Shown: positions 49,020 to 58,209, counted from the first letter of the stretch. The stretch: DNA of 64,000 nt from CAYXWM01 sp964468805 (GCA_964468805.1 CAYXWM010000002.1:1-64000); one strand, 5' to 3'. Notes: a model not told the origin generated them from the sequence alone. A program made the numbers and translations.

Positions 49020-50228
49020 TTAATTAAAATCGGGTTGCGGAACTTCCGGATGATTTGGTCCGAAGTGTTTTAACAGCACCAAAGGCTCTACCGGGCTTTC
49101 GTTAGTAATGGTTACACCCTCTTTTGCAGCCTTTTCGGAGACAAAAAACTCATCAGCACTTTGTTGACCAAATCTAAGCAAAGTTGCTGCTTCGCATTGA
49201 TAAACGCCGAATTTTCCGTGACCCTGAACGAAAATACAGCCATAAGCGGCTCCGTCTTTAACAGTTACGGTTTGACCGGGATATACAGTCAGTTCTTTTG
49301 CCGAAACATAGGGATTTCCGTAGGTTATCCATTTCTCCGAATATTGCTCGGTTTCGCGGGCAAGCAAAGGAGGACGGAAATAATGCTTTCTGTAATTGGG
49401 GTCTACGTTCTTTTCCCAGTCTAGCAAATTCAACACTTTATCCACATTTCCTTTGTCAGCCTCCGGTAGTTCTTCATCCAACATTTCCGGCGGATATATT
49501 TCACCGGATACTATATTTTCGTAAACGGAGTTTACGTCGGAATTCCATTGGGGTTCGTAGGTTAAAACCGAGCCGGGAGCATGAATTACACCCGGCGGAG
49601 TATACCAACCGGTTCCGAGTTCTATGCGGAAAGCACGTGACAATTCAGTAATTCGGGTATCGTCATCTTTAAATTTTAAAAGTCGTTCTCTTACTTCTTC
49701 TCTTGTTACGTCCGGGTCAAAACCGAAGTATGTATAGCCTGCCTCTCCCATGTGATTGTTTAATTGTTTTGGGAAATAGTAACATTCAGGTTTTCCAAGT
49801 TTACCTACCTTTGCCGCATCTTCAAACATAAGATGAACGTGATGAAACAGAGGGTTTTCATTGTCGAAAAATTTGGAATACATAGGCCATCCGCCGTATT
49901 TTTCCATTAATTCTTCGCCCACTGTTTCCGCACCCAAGACATCTATAGCTTCTTTTAAGCTGAATTTCTCGTCCGAATCATAGGATACCGCAACATAACT
50001 CAGTCCTTCATCCGGCAGAGCAAGAGGTCCGTTATTTGCCGTAATAGTTGAAGAAAACCATCTTTCGGTAATTGAACCTCTTGCCATTCCGTATGAAAAA
50101 TAATCGTCCGGATGTAGTTTCAGTCTTCTTCCTGCCTTTCCGAAACGTCTCGGGACAAAAGCCGGATTTAACCGGAATATACCTTTACCATCTTCAAATA
50201 CTTTTTCTATAAGTTTTTTGTCAGCCAT
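49020..50228 (-). CDS. cupin / mannose-6-phosphate-isomerase-like protein 1
   Basis: 402 residues related to class I phosphomannose isomerases: KLHPDDYFSY at the N-terminus, a His-x-His metal pair in NPLFHHVHLMFED, GWYTPPGVIHAPGSVLTYEP and a C-terminal cupin (VYPGQTVTVKDGAAYG, GHGKFGVY). It is a paralogue of the protein at 55663-56877. Likely an aldose-ketose isomerase for a free or phosphorylated pentose. ATG 50228 follows AAAGGAG inside the end of the previous gene. Confidence 0.8.
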   Translation of the reverse strand: MADKKLIEKVFEDGKGIFRLNPAFVPRRFGKAGRRLKLHPDDYFSYGMARGSITERWFSSTITANNGPLALPDEGLSYVAVSYDSDEKFSLKEAIDVLGAETVGEELMEKYGGWPMYSKFFDNENPLFHHVHLMFEDAAKVGKLGKPECYYFPKQLNNHMGEAGYTYFGFDPDVTREEVRERLLKFKDDDTRITELSRAFRIELGTGWYTPPGVIHAPGSVLTYEPQWNSDVNSVYENIVSGEIYPPEMLDEELPEADKGNVDKVLNLLDWEKNVDPNYRKHYFRPPLLARETEQYSEKWITYGNPYVSAKELTVYPGQTVTVKDGAAYGCIFVQGHGKFGVYQCEAATLLRFGQQSADEFFVSEKAAKEGVTITNESPVEPLVLLKHFGPNHPEVPQPDFN

Positions 50229-50229
50229 A

Positions 50230-51285
50230 TCAATTCTCCTTTGCGGTCTCAATTTTTTGTTTTATTAAATCAAACTCCCGGCGACCCTCCAAAATATGAA
50301 ATACCAACTCATATTCCACGGATTCCTGTCCGTCAAGATATTTCATACTTCCGTTGTCTATTGCATCCTCAATACCGTCTATGGTTGCGTTTCCCGGTTC
50401 CAGCCCCAAAACATAGTCCTTTGCACCCATCATCTTCCACTCTACAAAGTGATCCAAAGTTTCTGCGTTAAATTCAATGGCTATGCCCATGTTTGTGCCC
50501 GGATTAAAAACTGCTGCCGCGGAACGGTTTTCGGGGGTCTTTTTCAAGGTATGGTAATAGCACATTTCTTCAAACTCCGGCGTGGCATCTTCCGACTTGT
50601 TCCAACGTTCTATAGCAGATTTAGAATGTTCATTTCGCGGTTTAACCGATTGTGAGGGTATAAAAATTTCGCTGTCTTTGGAGAGCATGGGATACCCTAT
50701 GTTTATATGGTACAAAATCATATGAAAGGTCTTTTTGTAGCCCTCATTTGTAACCTTATCTCTTAATACAATTTTTCTGTCTTTATAGTCACAACGGATA
50801 TTTCTCTCCAGTATCAGATTGGGACCGAATAAAACAGACTCTCTCAAAGTTCCTTTAATCTCTGCATAAGCACTGTTTTCTTCTTCCGAAATACTGTAAG
50901 TACAGCATTCCGCCGGAGTGTTGGAAATATTTCCGTGCAGACCGTAGGACTTTCCTTTATATTCGCAAGGTTTGCCTACATAAGACAGTCCGCAGGTGGT
51001 TAAAAAGCCGGCGGTGAAGCTTTTCAAAAACCCAAGACCCTTATCATCAAAATACTCCGGCGCTACCATTCCGCAAGCGGAAATATACCCTATGTTTTCT
51101 CCTTTGTAGCTGAGATAGTGAATGTCCATGCCCCTGTCCGTACTTACCTCAAACTGCATTCCCGACCTGTTATCCACTTGCACCATTCTTACATTTTTTG
51201 CTTTTCCGTCCTGCAATAACACATTTCTGACTTTAAACAGTTGGTCCGAATGTCCCACATATTTTTTTTCCTCTTTGAAATTCAT
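50230..51285 (-). CDS. DUF4432 aldose-1-epimerase-like protein
   Basis: 351 residues of the galactose-mutarotase-like superfamily, DUF4432 type: STDRGMDIHYLSYKG, CGLSYVGKPCEYKGKSYGLHGNI split by a short gap, and FHMILYHINIGYPML. A mutarotase or epimerase for the transported sugar is likely. The ATG overlaps the stop of the preceding FucU-like gene by one base (TGATG). Confidence 0.85.
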   Translation of the reverse strand: MNFKEEKKYVGHSDQLFKVRNVLLQDGKAKNVRMVQVDNRSGMQFEVSTDRGMDIHYLSYKGENIGYISACGMVAPEYFDDKGLGFLKSFTAGFLTTCGLSYVGKPCEYKGKSYGLHGNISNTPAECCTYSISEEENSAYAEIKGTLRESVLFGPNLILERNIRCDYKDRKIVLRDKVTNEGYKKTFHMILYHINIGYPMLSKDSEIFIPSQSVKPRNEHSKSAIERWNKSEDATPEFEEMCYYHTLKKTPENRSAAAVFNPGTNMGIAIEFNAETLDHFVEWKMMGAKDYVLGLEPGNATIDGIEDAIDNGSMKYLDGQESVEYELVFHILEGRREFDLIKQKIETAKEN

Positions 51286-51713
51286 CAAATCACGCCTTTT
51301 TGTAAGATGATATTTGCGTATCTTGCTGTCGTTCCGGTTTGTACAATAAAAGCAGCTTTTTTTGATTCTTCATAAAAAGGGAGCCTGTCTAAATAAGTAA
51401 AGTTTATAAATGCTTTTTCTTTATCATATTTTCTTATAATTTCTTCGTATTGTGTCCAAATTTCCGGGACAGGTTCAGTATCCAAGTTCTTCATTAATTT
51501 AACTGCATCCGGAACAAAATTGTCTAAAGGGAAAAAGGGTAATACGGCTTTAAGCAGCTCCGGTATTTCTACACCGGGAAGCCGAATCAAAATCTTGGCA
51601 TTGGAATATGCGGGAAAATTGGCATCTGCAAATATCATGGAATCGGAATGACCCATTTCCATCATTAACTTCATTAAATCCGGCGAGATTATTTGGGGAA
51701 TATTTTTTAGCAT
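51285..51713 (-). CDS. RbsD/FucU family sugar mutarotase
   Basis: 142 residues. MEMGHSDSMIFADANFPAYS carries the conserved His and Asp of the FucU/RbsD family, and the C-terminal GTTARYANIILQKG matches FucU. It interconverts sugar anomers after uptake. It follows the binding-protein gene of the ABC transporter. Confidence 0.92.
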   Translation of the reverse strand: MLKNIPQIISPDLMKLMMEMGHSDSMIFADANFPAYSNAKILIRLPGVEIPELLKAVLPFFPLDNFVPDAVKLMKNLDTEPVPEIWTQYEEIIRKYDKEKAFINFTYLDRLPFYEESKKAAFIVQTGTTARYANIILQKGVI

Positions 51714-51731
51714 AGTTACCTCCGGAATTTT

Positions 51732-51800
51732 GGTAAAAATAACCCGGGGAATTCCCGGTTTAGAGGTTCAAAATACCTCTTTAACGAAGGAATCTCCCGG
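51732..51800 (-). terminator. hairpins between the binding-protein and FucU-like genes
   Basis: On the minus strand AGAGGT/ACCTCT and CCGGGAATTCCCCGG-type stems are followed by TTATTTTT. A partial terminator would leave more transcript for the binding protein than for downstream enzymes. Confidence 0.55.
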
Positions 51801-51877
51801 GAGTTGTATGTTGAATTACAGTAGTACACTTTAAAAATAACGATTATAAAACACAGTACGAACAGTTCCCAATTCTC

Positions 51878-52837
51878 CTATTTAAAATCAGCTACATTTT
51901 CTTTGGTTACCAATTGGAAAGGAATCCTTATGTCGTATTCTACTTTTTCGCCTTTAGCCAGTTTTAGAGCTGTCTCTACAGCAGTTTCTCCTTGACCTGC
52001 AGCATCTTGGAATACGGTACAAGCCATTCTTCCGTCTTCCACAGCTTTAAGAGCATCTTCAATGGCATCTACACCGGTCACCATAATATCTTTTCTTCCT
52101 GCCGCTTCACAAGCAGCCAACGCACCCAGAGCCATATCATCGTTTTGGCAAACGATAGCATTTAATTTGTCGCCGTAAGTGGTAATCCAGTCTTCAGCCA
52201 GAGAAAGGGCTTCTTCTCTTTTCCAGTTAGCGGTTTGTTCGGCTAAAACATTGTATTTTTTAAGTAAACCGGCTTCTTCGTAACCTGCCCAACGACCAAC
52301 TTGTCCGGCTTGACCCATAGGGCCTTGGATAATACAGATATTGGAGCCTTCCGGGAGGTTTTCCAAAACGAAATTGGCTTCGATAATTCCGGAATCTTTA
52401 TCCTCACAGCCTACAAAAGATTGATAATCTTTGTTTACGGTATCGCAGTTACAGTTAATGATGGGAATACCTGCTTCTACTGCTTTTTTGATACAAGGAC
52501 TGCTTCCGTCCATATCCTGTGCGTTAAGAATTATGGCGTCTACCTGTTGAGTAATGAGATTTTCGCATTGTTCGATTTGTTTGTTAACATCGCCTTCAGC
52601 GTCATTCATAATGAGTTTTACGCCCAATTCTTTGCCCTTGGCTTCTATTGCGTCTGAGATTTTCTTAACGAAGGTATCGGAGTTGTCTTTCATAAGAACG
52701 CCGATTGTATACTGTTTGCTTCCGCCTGCACCTGCATTTGCACCGGCCTTATCGCCATCCGGATTTCCGGAACAGCCTGCCAACATTACAATAGACATTA
52801 TCGCTGCAAGTAATGCAACCAAAATACTTTTTTTCAT
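51878..52837 (-). CDS. RbsB-type sugar-binding lipoprotein
   Basis: 319 residues. Lipoprotein signal ending MLAGC (residue 22), then a type I periplasmic-binding fold: YTIGVLMKDNSDTFVKKI, QVDAIILNAQD, IPIINCNCDT, VCQNDDMALGALAA and VTGVDAIEDAL. It delivers a pentose-like sugar to the ABC transporter upstream. ATG 52837 follows TAGGAGG. Confidence 0.93.
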   Translation of the reverse strand: MKKSILVALLAAIMSIVMLAGCSGNPDGDKAGANAGAGGSKQYTIGVLMKDNSDTFVKKISDAIEAKGKELGVKLIMNDAEGDVNKQIEQCENLITQQVDAIILNAQDMDGSSPCIKKAVEAGIPIINCNCDTVNKDYQSFVGCEDKDSGIIEANFVLENLPEGSNICIIQGPMGQAGQVGRWAGYEEAGLLKKYNVLAEQTANWKREEALSLAEDWITTYGDKLNAIVCQNDDMALGALAACEAAGRKDIMVTGVDAIEDALKAVEDGRMACTVFQDAAGQGETAVETALKLAKGEKVEYDIRIPFQLVTKENVADFK

Positions 52838-52907
52838 ACTTTTTCCTCCTAAAAATATATATGTAAAAATATTGGTGCCAAACTTGAAACAGACTTTTTA
52901 AGATAAT

Positions 52908-53041
52908 ATACTTAATTTCCGGTTAAGTAGTAACAAAAGCGTATATTCGTAGTGGTGAGCGACCGGTGTTTTTTTCAAAATGCAAGAGCGAGCCGTTTAC
53001 GAAGATCAGCTTTTGTTACTATTCCTTATGCAATTAAGTAT
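52908..53041 (-). repeat. family B palindromic element, copy B3 (inverted)
   Basis: 134 bp in reverse orientation to B1 and B2, from ATACTTAATTTCCGG to CAATTAAGTAT. It occupies the gap between the permease and binding-protein genes inside the sugar operon, so it is transcribed with them. Confidence 0.88.
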
Positions 53042-53064
53042 ACAACGTACTCTTGATGAAAAAA

Positions 53065-54012
53065 TCAGTCGGCTTTTCCTTTTGATTTCATATCCAAAAG
53101 TACTGCAAGTAAGATAATAAATCCCTTTACGACTTGTTGATAAAATGAATTGACATTAAGTAAGTTTAAAGAATTGCTGATTAAGCCTATAATGACAAAA
53201 CCCATAATGGTTCCTTGCAATCCCCCGATACCGCCGCTCATGCCGGTTCCGCCTATAGCTGTTGCGGCTATAGCATCCAATTCGTATCCTTCGGCGGCTG
53301 TGGGTTGACCCGAGCTGATTCTGGCAGAAAGTATTAAACCTACAATACCACAGCAGATACCTGAAATTATGTATACCATCATTTCTACTCTTCTTGTTTT
53401 TACACCGGAAAGCTTCGTTGCATTTTTATTTCCGCCAATTGCAAAAACGTATCTTCCGAAGGTAGTTGTTTTCAAAATAATTAATCCTACAGCACATACA
53501 ACCAACAGAATTATAATTGGGTTGGGTACACCAAACACATCTCCTTGCCCTATGGCAAGAAAATCTTCATTCATTATGGTAAAGGGCTTACCGTTTGAAA
53601 ATACCAGTGCAAAACCACGCCCTATTGTTGTACTTGCCAAGGTTGCTATAAATGGCTGTAAACCCACATAAGATACCAAGTATCCGTTAAATACACCAAA
53701 TGCAACAGCCGCCGCCACACCCGCCGCACAGGCTACCCATAAGTTTACACCGTTCATAAGCATAGATCCGCAAATAACGCTTGTTACCGCAACCAGCGAA
53801 CCTACGGAAAGGTCAATTCCACCGGTAAGAATAATAAAGGTCATCCCTACCGCCAATATCCCATTTGTTGATATCTGCCGTAAAATATTGATTAAATTCT
53901 TGGAAGATAAAAATACCGGGGATAAAGTACTCATGATTATGAAAATGATTAATATTGCAAACACAAGCCCAAACTTCTTAAAGATTTGTGCCATATCCAT
54001 TTTCTTAGTCAT
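53065..54012 (-). CDS. RbsC-type sugar ABC permease
   Basis: 315 residues with eight to ten hydrophobic segments. GMTFIILTGGIDLSVGSLVA, the conserved IATLAST and AIGGTGMSGGIGG motifs match the RbsC/AraH family. The start overlaps the ATPase stop by four bases (ATGA). Confidence 0.95.
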   Translation of the reverse strand: MTKKMDMAQIFKKFGLVFAILIIFIIMSTLSPVFLSSKNLINILRQISTNGILAVGMTFIILTGGIDLSVGSLVAVTSVICGSMLMNGVNLWVACAAGVAAAVAFGVFNGYLVSYVGLQPFIATLASTTIGRGFALVFSNGKPFTIMNEDFLAIGQGDVFGVPNPIIILLVVCAVGLIILKTTTFGRYVFAIGGNKNATKLSGVKTRRVEMMVYIISGICCGIVGLILSARISSGQPTAAEGYELDAIAATAIGGTGMSGGIGGLQGTIMGFVIIGLISNSLNLLNVNSFYQQVVKGFIILLAVLLDMKSKGKAD

Positions 54013-55529
54013 TCTTTGCTTCCTCCCAACGCCAATTTTAAAATTAATTCTTGTGACTGAGCTTCTTCTCCTACCGTTTCCCCGGTAATTTTGCCTCCTG
54101 CCATAACGATTATGCGATTGCTCATTCCGATTAATTCCGGCATTTCAGAAGAAATCATTATAATTGCAACTCCTTGTTTCGCAAGGTCTATCATAATATT
54201 ATAGATAGTTGCTTTGGCACCCACGTCAATTCCTCTGGTAGGTTCATCCATTATAAGTACTTTTGGCCCTGCCATGAGACATTTGGCAAGTACGACTTTT
54301 TGCTGGTTTCCACCGGAAAGACTGCTGACCAAATCATGAATACCGTTCATTTTTGTTGTCATCTTTTTAGCCATTTCTTCGCAGCTTGTTCTTTCCTTTT
54401 GCTTGAAGATGAATCCGAATTTGTTATACCGGTCTGCGTTTTGAAGGGATATATTTTCTTTTATGTTTCTGCATAATACCAGACCCAGTTCCTTACGGTC
54501 TTCGGAAGCCATAATGATGTGATGTGCTTTGGCGGACTTTGGATGATTGATAACTACCTTCTTACCCTCCATAATTATCTCGCCTTCATCCAATTTGTCG
54601 TATCCTACCAATGCTCTTACAACTTCGCTTCTTCCGGCACCCACCAATCCCGCCAGTCCAAGAATTTCTCCGGCTCTCACTTTAAAATTGACGTTCTCAA
54701 AGACACCCTTTCGGGTAAAGTTTTTTACCTCCAATACAACCTCGCCGATTTGTGCTGTATTTTTGGGATAACCGCCTTCCAGTTCACGCCCAACCATCAT
54801 ATTGATAAGTTCTTCCGGAGAAGCATCTTTTATATCCACACAACCGATAAATCTTCCGTCTCGCAATACAGATACTCTGTCCGCCAGTTTAAATACCTCG
54901 TCCATCCGATGAGAAATATAAATAATTCCCACATGTTTTGATTTAAGATTATCTATAATCTGAAATAAAATTTTTGTCTCTGCTTCCGAAAGTGATGAAG
55001 TCGGCTCATCCATAATTATTACTTTTGAATCATAGGATACGGCTTTTATAATTTCCATCATCTGAATTTGAGCGATATTTAAATGTTTCATCTTCATACA
55101 GGGATGAATGAGTTTTTCCAGTCCGTATTCTTTTAGTATTTCTTCAGTCTTTTTAATTAATTTTTTTTTATCCACAAAGGGCAACCACTTTATCTTTTTT
55201 GTTTCTCTTCCCAAAAATACATTTTCGGCAACGGTCATTTCCGGAATAGGACTTAATTCCTGATGTATCATGGAAATCCCGGTATGTAGAGCATCGTTAG
55301 CTTCTTTAAATTCTACGGGCTTACCGTCAAATAGAATTTCTCCGCTTCCGCTGTCTTTGGTGTAGATGCCCATTATTATTTTCATTAAAGTTGATTTTCC
55401 GGCTCCGTTTTCTCCCATAAGAGCATGCAGTTCTCCGGGCTTTACGCATAGTTCAACTTGATTTAGTACATTTACGCCCGCAAAGGATTTGCTTATATTC
55501 CTGACTTCCAAAATATACTGCCCTGCCAC
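54009..55529 (-). CDS. RbsA-type sugar ABC ATPase (two nucleotide-binding domains)
   Basis: 506 residues with two ABC cassettes. The first has GENGAGKST, an LNIAQIQMME signature variant and VIIMDEPTSSL; the second has a degenerate Walker A (GLVGAGRSE), LSGGNQQKVVLAK and VLIMDEPTRG. This is the usual asymmetry of RbsA/MglA proteins. The start is GTG 55529 (VAGQYILEV) after GGGAGG; the frame is open upstream but without a better start. Confidence 0.94.
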   Translation of the reverse strand: MAGQYILEVRNISKSFAGVNVLNQVELCVKPGELHALMGENGAGKSTLMKIIMGIYTKDSGSGEILFDGKPVEFKEANDALHTGISMIHQELSPIPEMTVAENVFLGRETKKIKWLPFVDKKKLIKKTEEILKEYGLEKLIHPCMKMKHLNIAQIQMMEIIKAVSYDSKVIIMDEPTSSLSEAETKILFQIIDNLKSKHVGIIYISHRMDEVFKLADRVSVLRDGRFIGCVDIKDASPEELINMMVGRELEGGYPKNTAQIGEVVLEVKNFTRKGVFENVNFKVRAGEILGLAGLVGAGRSEVVRALVGYDKLDEGEIIMEGKKVVINHPKSAKAHHIIMASEDRKELGLVLCRNIKENISLQNADRYNKFGFIFKQKERTSCEEMAKKMTTKMNGIHDLVSSLSGGNQQKVVLAKCLMAGPKVLIMDEPTRGIDVGAKATIYNIMIDLAKQGVAIIMISSEMPELIGMSNRIIVMAGGKITGETVGEEAQSQELILKLALGGSKE

Positions 55530-55585
55530 ATTGACTCCTCCCTGACATAACTGCGTAACTGCAAAAGTGTTGGATTCAGAAACCC

Positions 55586-55618
55586 ATTGTGCGGGTAATA
55601 CCATATTACCCACACAAT
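55586..55618. repeat. 15-bp imperfect palindrome between cupin 2 and the ABC ATPase gene
   Basis: ATTGTGCGGGTAATA and TATTACCCACACAAT pair with one mismatch across three bases. No U-run follows on the minus strand. It may be an RNA-stability stem at the end of the cupin 2 transcript or a protein-binding site. Confidence 0.45.
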
Positions 55619-55662
55619 AAGTTTGCTTAACAATTTTTACATAGAATTTTAGACTGTTGAAA

Positions 55663-56877
55663 TTACAGATTATGAGGAAGCTGTGGGTTATCGGAAAAAT
55701 GTTTAAGTATGACCAGAGAATCTGTTTTAGATGGGTTATTTATAACTACGCCTTCTTTTGCCGCCTTATAGGTAACAAAATATTCGTCATGTGTAAGTTC
55801 TCCGTAACGGATTAATGCAGGTGATTCTATTTCCCAAGTACCGAAAGTACCGTGTCCTTCGAGACAGATTACTCCGTAAGGAGCCTCGTCTATGATAGTT
55901 ACGCTGCGACCGGGAAGTATGGTGAGGCGTTTTGCGGATACTTCCTTGCATTTATAGCAAATCCATTCCTCAATGTAACCGGCCTCTGTCATTTCCTCCA
56001 ATGCCTTAACATATACGGGTTTCATATAATAATTTTCATGGAAGTTGGGGTCTATGTTTTTCTCCCAGTCGATAACTTCCAACAGATACTCATAATCACC
56101 GATTTTTTCTTTGGGTGTATTCTTCCAAAGTAAATCCTCCGAAACAATTTGACCGTTCATAAGCACTGATTGATACATGGCATAAACATCCGAAGCAAAC
56201 TGAGGCTCATATGTACAAAGGCTTCCCGGGGCGTGCAGAACTCCCGGAGGAACATCCCAACCGGTATCAGGTTCAAGTTTATAGGCTCTGGAGAGAGCAA
56301 GAATATTATTGTCTCCCTTCGGAAAGTTTTTCAGTGCTTCAAGAGCCTGTTCTTTTGTAGTTTCGGGATTGAAGCCGAAGAAGGTAAAAGGAAATTCGCC
56401 GCCGTGATTATTTAATTGAGAAGGGAAAAAATACATTTCCGGTTTTCCGCAGGCACCAACCTTTTCGGCATGTTCGTTTCTGTGATGAATGTGATGGGGT
56501 AAAGGCCCGGCGTTGTCAAAGAATTTAGAGAACATAGCCCATCTTCCGTATTTTTTCCAAAGAGTTTCGCCTATGATTTCTGCACCGAGAAGTTCAATTG
56601 CATCTTTAAGCAATATTTTTTCCTTTCCTTCATCATCTGCAACTATATAACTTAGCCCTTCATCTTCAGGGGTTAAAGGTCCGTTTTCAGCCCAAGTGGT
56701 AGAAGCAAGCCAGCGTTCGTCAATTCCGCCTCTTTCTCCCAAAATAAAATAATCATTGGGATGAAGCTTAATTCTTTTACCCGGTCTGCAAAAAGCTCGT
56801 GGTACCCATACCGGAGCCAACCTTAAAATTCCTTTACCTTGCTCAAGAGCCTTTTCTGCCAATGTTTTTTTATCCAT
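55663..56877 (-). CDS. cupin / mannose-6-phosphate-isomerase-like protein 2
   Basis: 404 residues, clear paralogue of the 49020-50228 protein throughout: GKGILRLAPVWVPR, KLHPNDYFILG, a metal-binding PLPHHIHHRNEHAE (richer in His than protein 1), GWDVPPGVLHAPGSLCTYEP and GHGTFGTW. It is the first gene after the LacI-controlled promoter. Probably a sugar isomerase; the two copies may act on different anomers, epimers or on free versus phosphorylated sugar. ATG 56877 follows GAGGAGAG. Confidence 0.8.
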   Translation of the reverse strand: MDKKTLAEKALEQGKGILRLAPVWVPRAFCRPGKRIKLHPNDYFILGERGGIDERWLASTTWAENGPLTPEDEGLSYIVADDEGKEKILLKDAIELLGAEIIGETLWKKYGRWAMFSKFFDNAGPLPHHIHHRNEHAEKVGACGKPEMYFFPSQLNNHGGEFPFTFFGFNPETTKEQALEALKNFPKGDNNILALSRAYKLEPDTGWDVPPGVLHAPGSLCTYEPQFASDVYAMYQSVLMNGQIVSEDLLWKNTPKEKIGDYEYLLEVIDWEKNIDPNFHENYYMKPVYVKALEEMTEAGYIEEWICYKCKEVSAKRLTILPGRSVTIIDEAPYGVICLEGHGTFGTWEIESPALIRYGELTHDEYFVTYKAAKEGVVINNPSKTDSLVILKHFSDNPQLPHNL

Positions 56878-56911
56878 AGTATCTCTCCTCAGTGAGTATA
56901 ATTTCTATATA

Positions 56912-56927
56912 AAAAAACGTTTTTCTG
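56912..56927. promoter_or_regulatory. LacI-family operator O1 (downstream of the promoter)
   Basis: AAAAAACGTTTTTCTG shares the AAAAACGTTTTT core with O2 and lies just downstream of the -10 on the minus strand, in the initially transcribed region. Confidence 0.6.
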
Positions 56928-56939
56928 ATTGATAAAGTC

Positions 56940-56968
56940 ATCATATCAGAAAAACGTTTTTCTGTCAA
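56940..56968 (-). promoter_or_regulatory. pentose operon promoter with LacI operator O2 in its spacer
   Basis: On the minus strand TTGACA (56963-56968) and TATGAT (56940-56945) are 17 bases apart. The spacer contains the perfect palindrome CAGAAAAACGTTTTTCTG (56947-56964), a typical LacI/CcpA-family operator. A repressor bound here would block polymerase directly. Confidence 0.82.
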
Positions 56969-57098
56969 TAAGCTAAGTATACAGTTAATAATTTTTGTAT
57001 ATAATGTGCAAATTGCATAATATGCTTTTGTTAAATATTACTTTTTAGCATAATTATATTTAATTTACAATAATTTGAATTTTAGATAAGACCCTCGG

Positions 57099-57115
57099 CG
57101 GAAAAACGTTTTTTC
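57099..57115. promoter_or_regulatory. LacI-family operator O3
   Basis: CGGAAAAACGTTTTTTC has the same AAAAACGTTTTT core, about 150 bases upstream of O2 and near the end of the repressor gene; it also lies within a CTCGG/CCGAG stem (57095-57122). Spacing suits DNA looping with O1 and O2. Confidence 0.55.
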
Positions 57116-57132
57116 TACCGAGCAAAAAAATA

Positions 57133-58209
57133 TTACCAATCTCCCAGTATCCAGTCTTCAATTCCTTCTGCCGAAGTAGACTTACGTACCACCAGCCTTG
57201 TGTCCATTTTTATACCTTTTGCTGAATCTTTTTCGTCTCCGTCTATTTTTTTCATGAGCAACTCCATAGCTGTCAAACCGATATTTTTCTTACGTACATG
57301 AACAGTACTCAAAGAAGGCTCCAATATACTTGAGATAAATACGTTATCATACCCTATTACCTTAACATCCTCGGGAACTTTTATCTTCTGTTCGGACAAT
57401 GCCCTCAAAGCCCCTACTGCCATTTGGTCGTTGGCTATAAACACACCATCTATTTTTGGAAATTTACGCAGCAACTCATTCATAGCAAGATAACCGCTTT
57501 GATGAGTGTAGTTACCGTTGGCTACATTAATGTTCTCATCGTAAAATAAATTTTTTTCTCTTAAAATGCTTTGAAACCCTTGGGCACGTTCCATTGCAAC
57601 GCTGGAGAATATAGGTCCCGTAATATGGCCCATGTTTTTACAACCGCAGGATATAAGATGTTCTGTTGCGGTTCTTCCGCCTTCGAAACCGTCAGCAAAT
57701 ACAGAATCTATACCAAGGTGGGAAAAATCCTGTTCTATGGCTACAAGAGAAATTTTTTTATGTAGGCTTGCCATTTTTTTAATCTCTTTTATATAGGTGG
57801 GTGCCATTTGTTTAGTTACCGTAGACGCAAAAATAATCCCGTCAACACGGTTGGAAATAAGCTTTTTAAAACTCTGCATTTCACGTTCCATGCTCCCTAT
57901 AGAATCGTTAATACCGTTGGTATCGCAGATGATAATGCTGTAACCGTATTTATTGGCTTTTTCGTAAATACCTTTAACTACATAGGGGTAAAAAAGCCCA
58001 CACATATCCACGGTAATTACCCCAATAGTCTTTGTTTTTTTCACTTTCATATTTCGGGCAACCGGGTCAACTTCATAATTCAATTCTTGAACTGCTATTT
58101 GTACTTTTTGTTTTAAAATTTCACTGACATACTTTGTTCCGTTTAAAACGTTGGACACGGTAGAAATAGATACTCCGGCTCTTTTGGCTACGTCTTTGAT
58201 ACTTACCAT
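57133..58209 (-). CDS. LacI family transcriptional repressor of the pentose operon
   Basis: 358 residues. The N-terminal DNA-binding domain is VSIKDVAKRAGVSISTVSNV with hinge helix region, followed by a type I periplasmic-binding core (IGVITVDMCGLFYPYVVKGI, GVFIANDQMAVGALRAL, VIGYDNVFISSILEPSLSTV). It is separated from the operon it precedes by about 250 bases containing three matching operators. ATG 58209 starts MVSIKD. It should be released by the transported sugar or a phosphorylated intermediate. Confidence 0.94.
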   Translation of the reverse strand: MVSIKDVAKRAGVSISTVSNVLNGTKYVSEILKQKVQIAVQELNYEVDPVARNMKVKKTKTIGVITVDMCGLFYPYVVKGIYEKANKYGYSIIICDTNGINDSIGSMEREMQSFKKLISNRVDGIIFASTVTKQMAPTYIKEIKKMASLHKKISLVAIEQDFSHLGIDSVFADGFEGGRTATEHLISCGCKNMGHITGPIFSSVAMERAQGFQSILREKNLFYDENINVANGNYTHQSGYLAMNELLRKFPKIDGVFIANDQMAVGALRALSEQKIKVPEDVKVIGYDNVFISSILEPSLSTVHVRKKNIGLTAMELLMKKIDGDEKDSAKGIKMDTRLVVRKSTSAEGIEDWILGDW

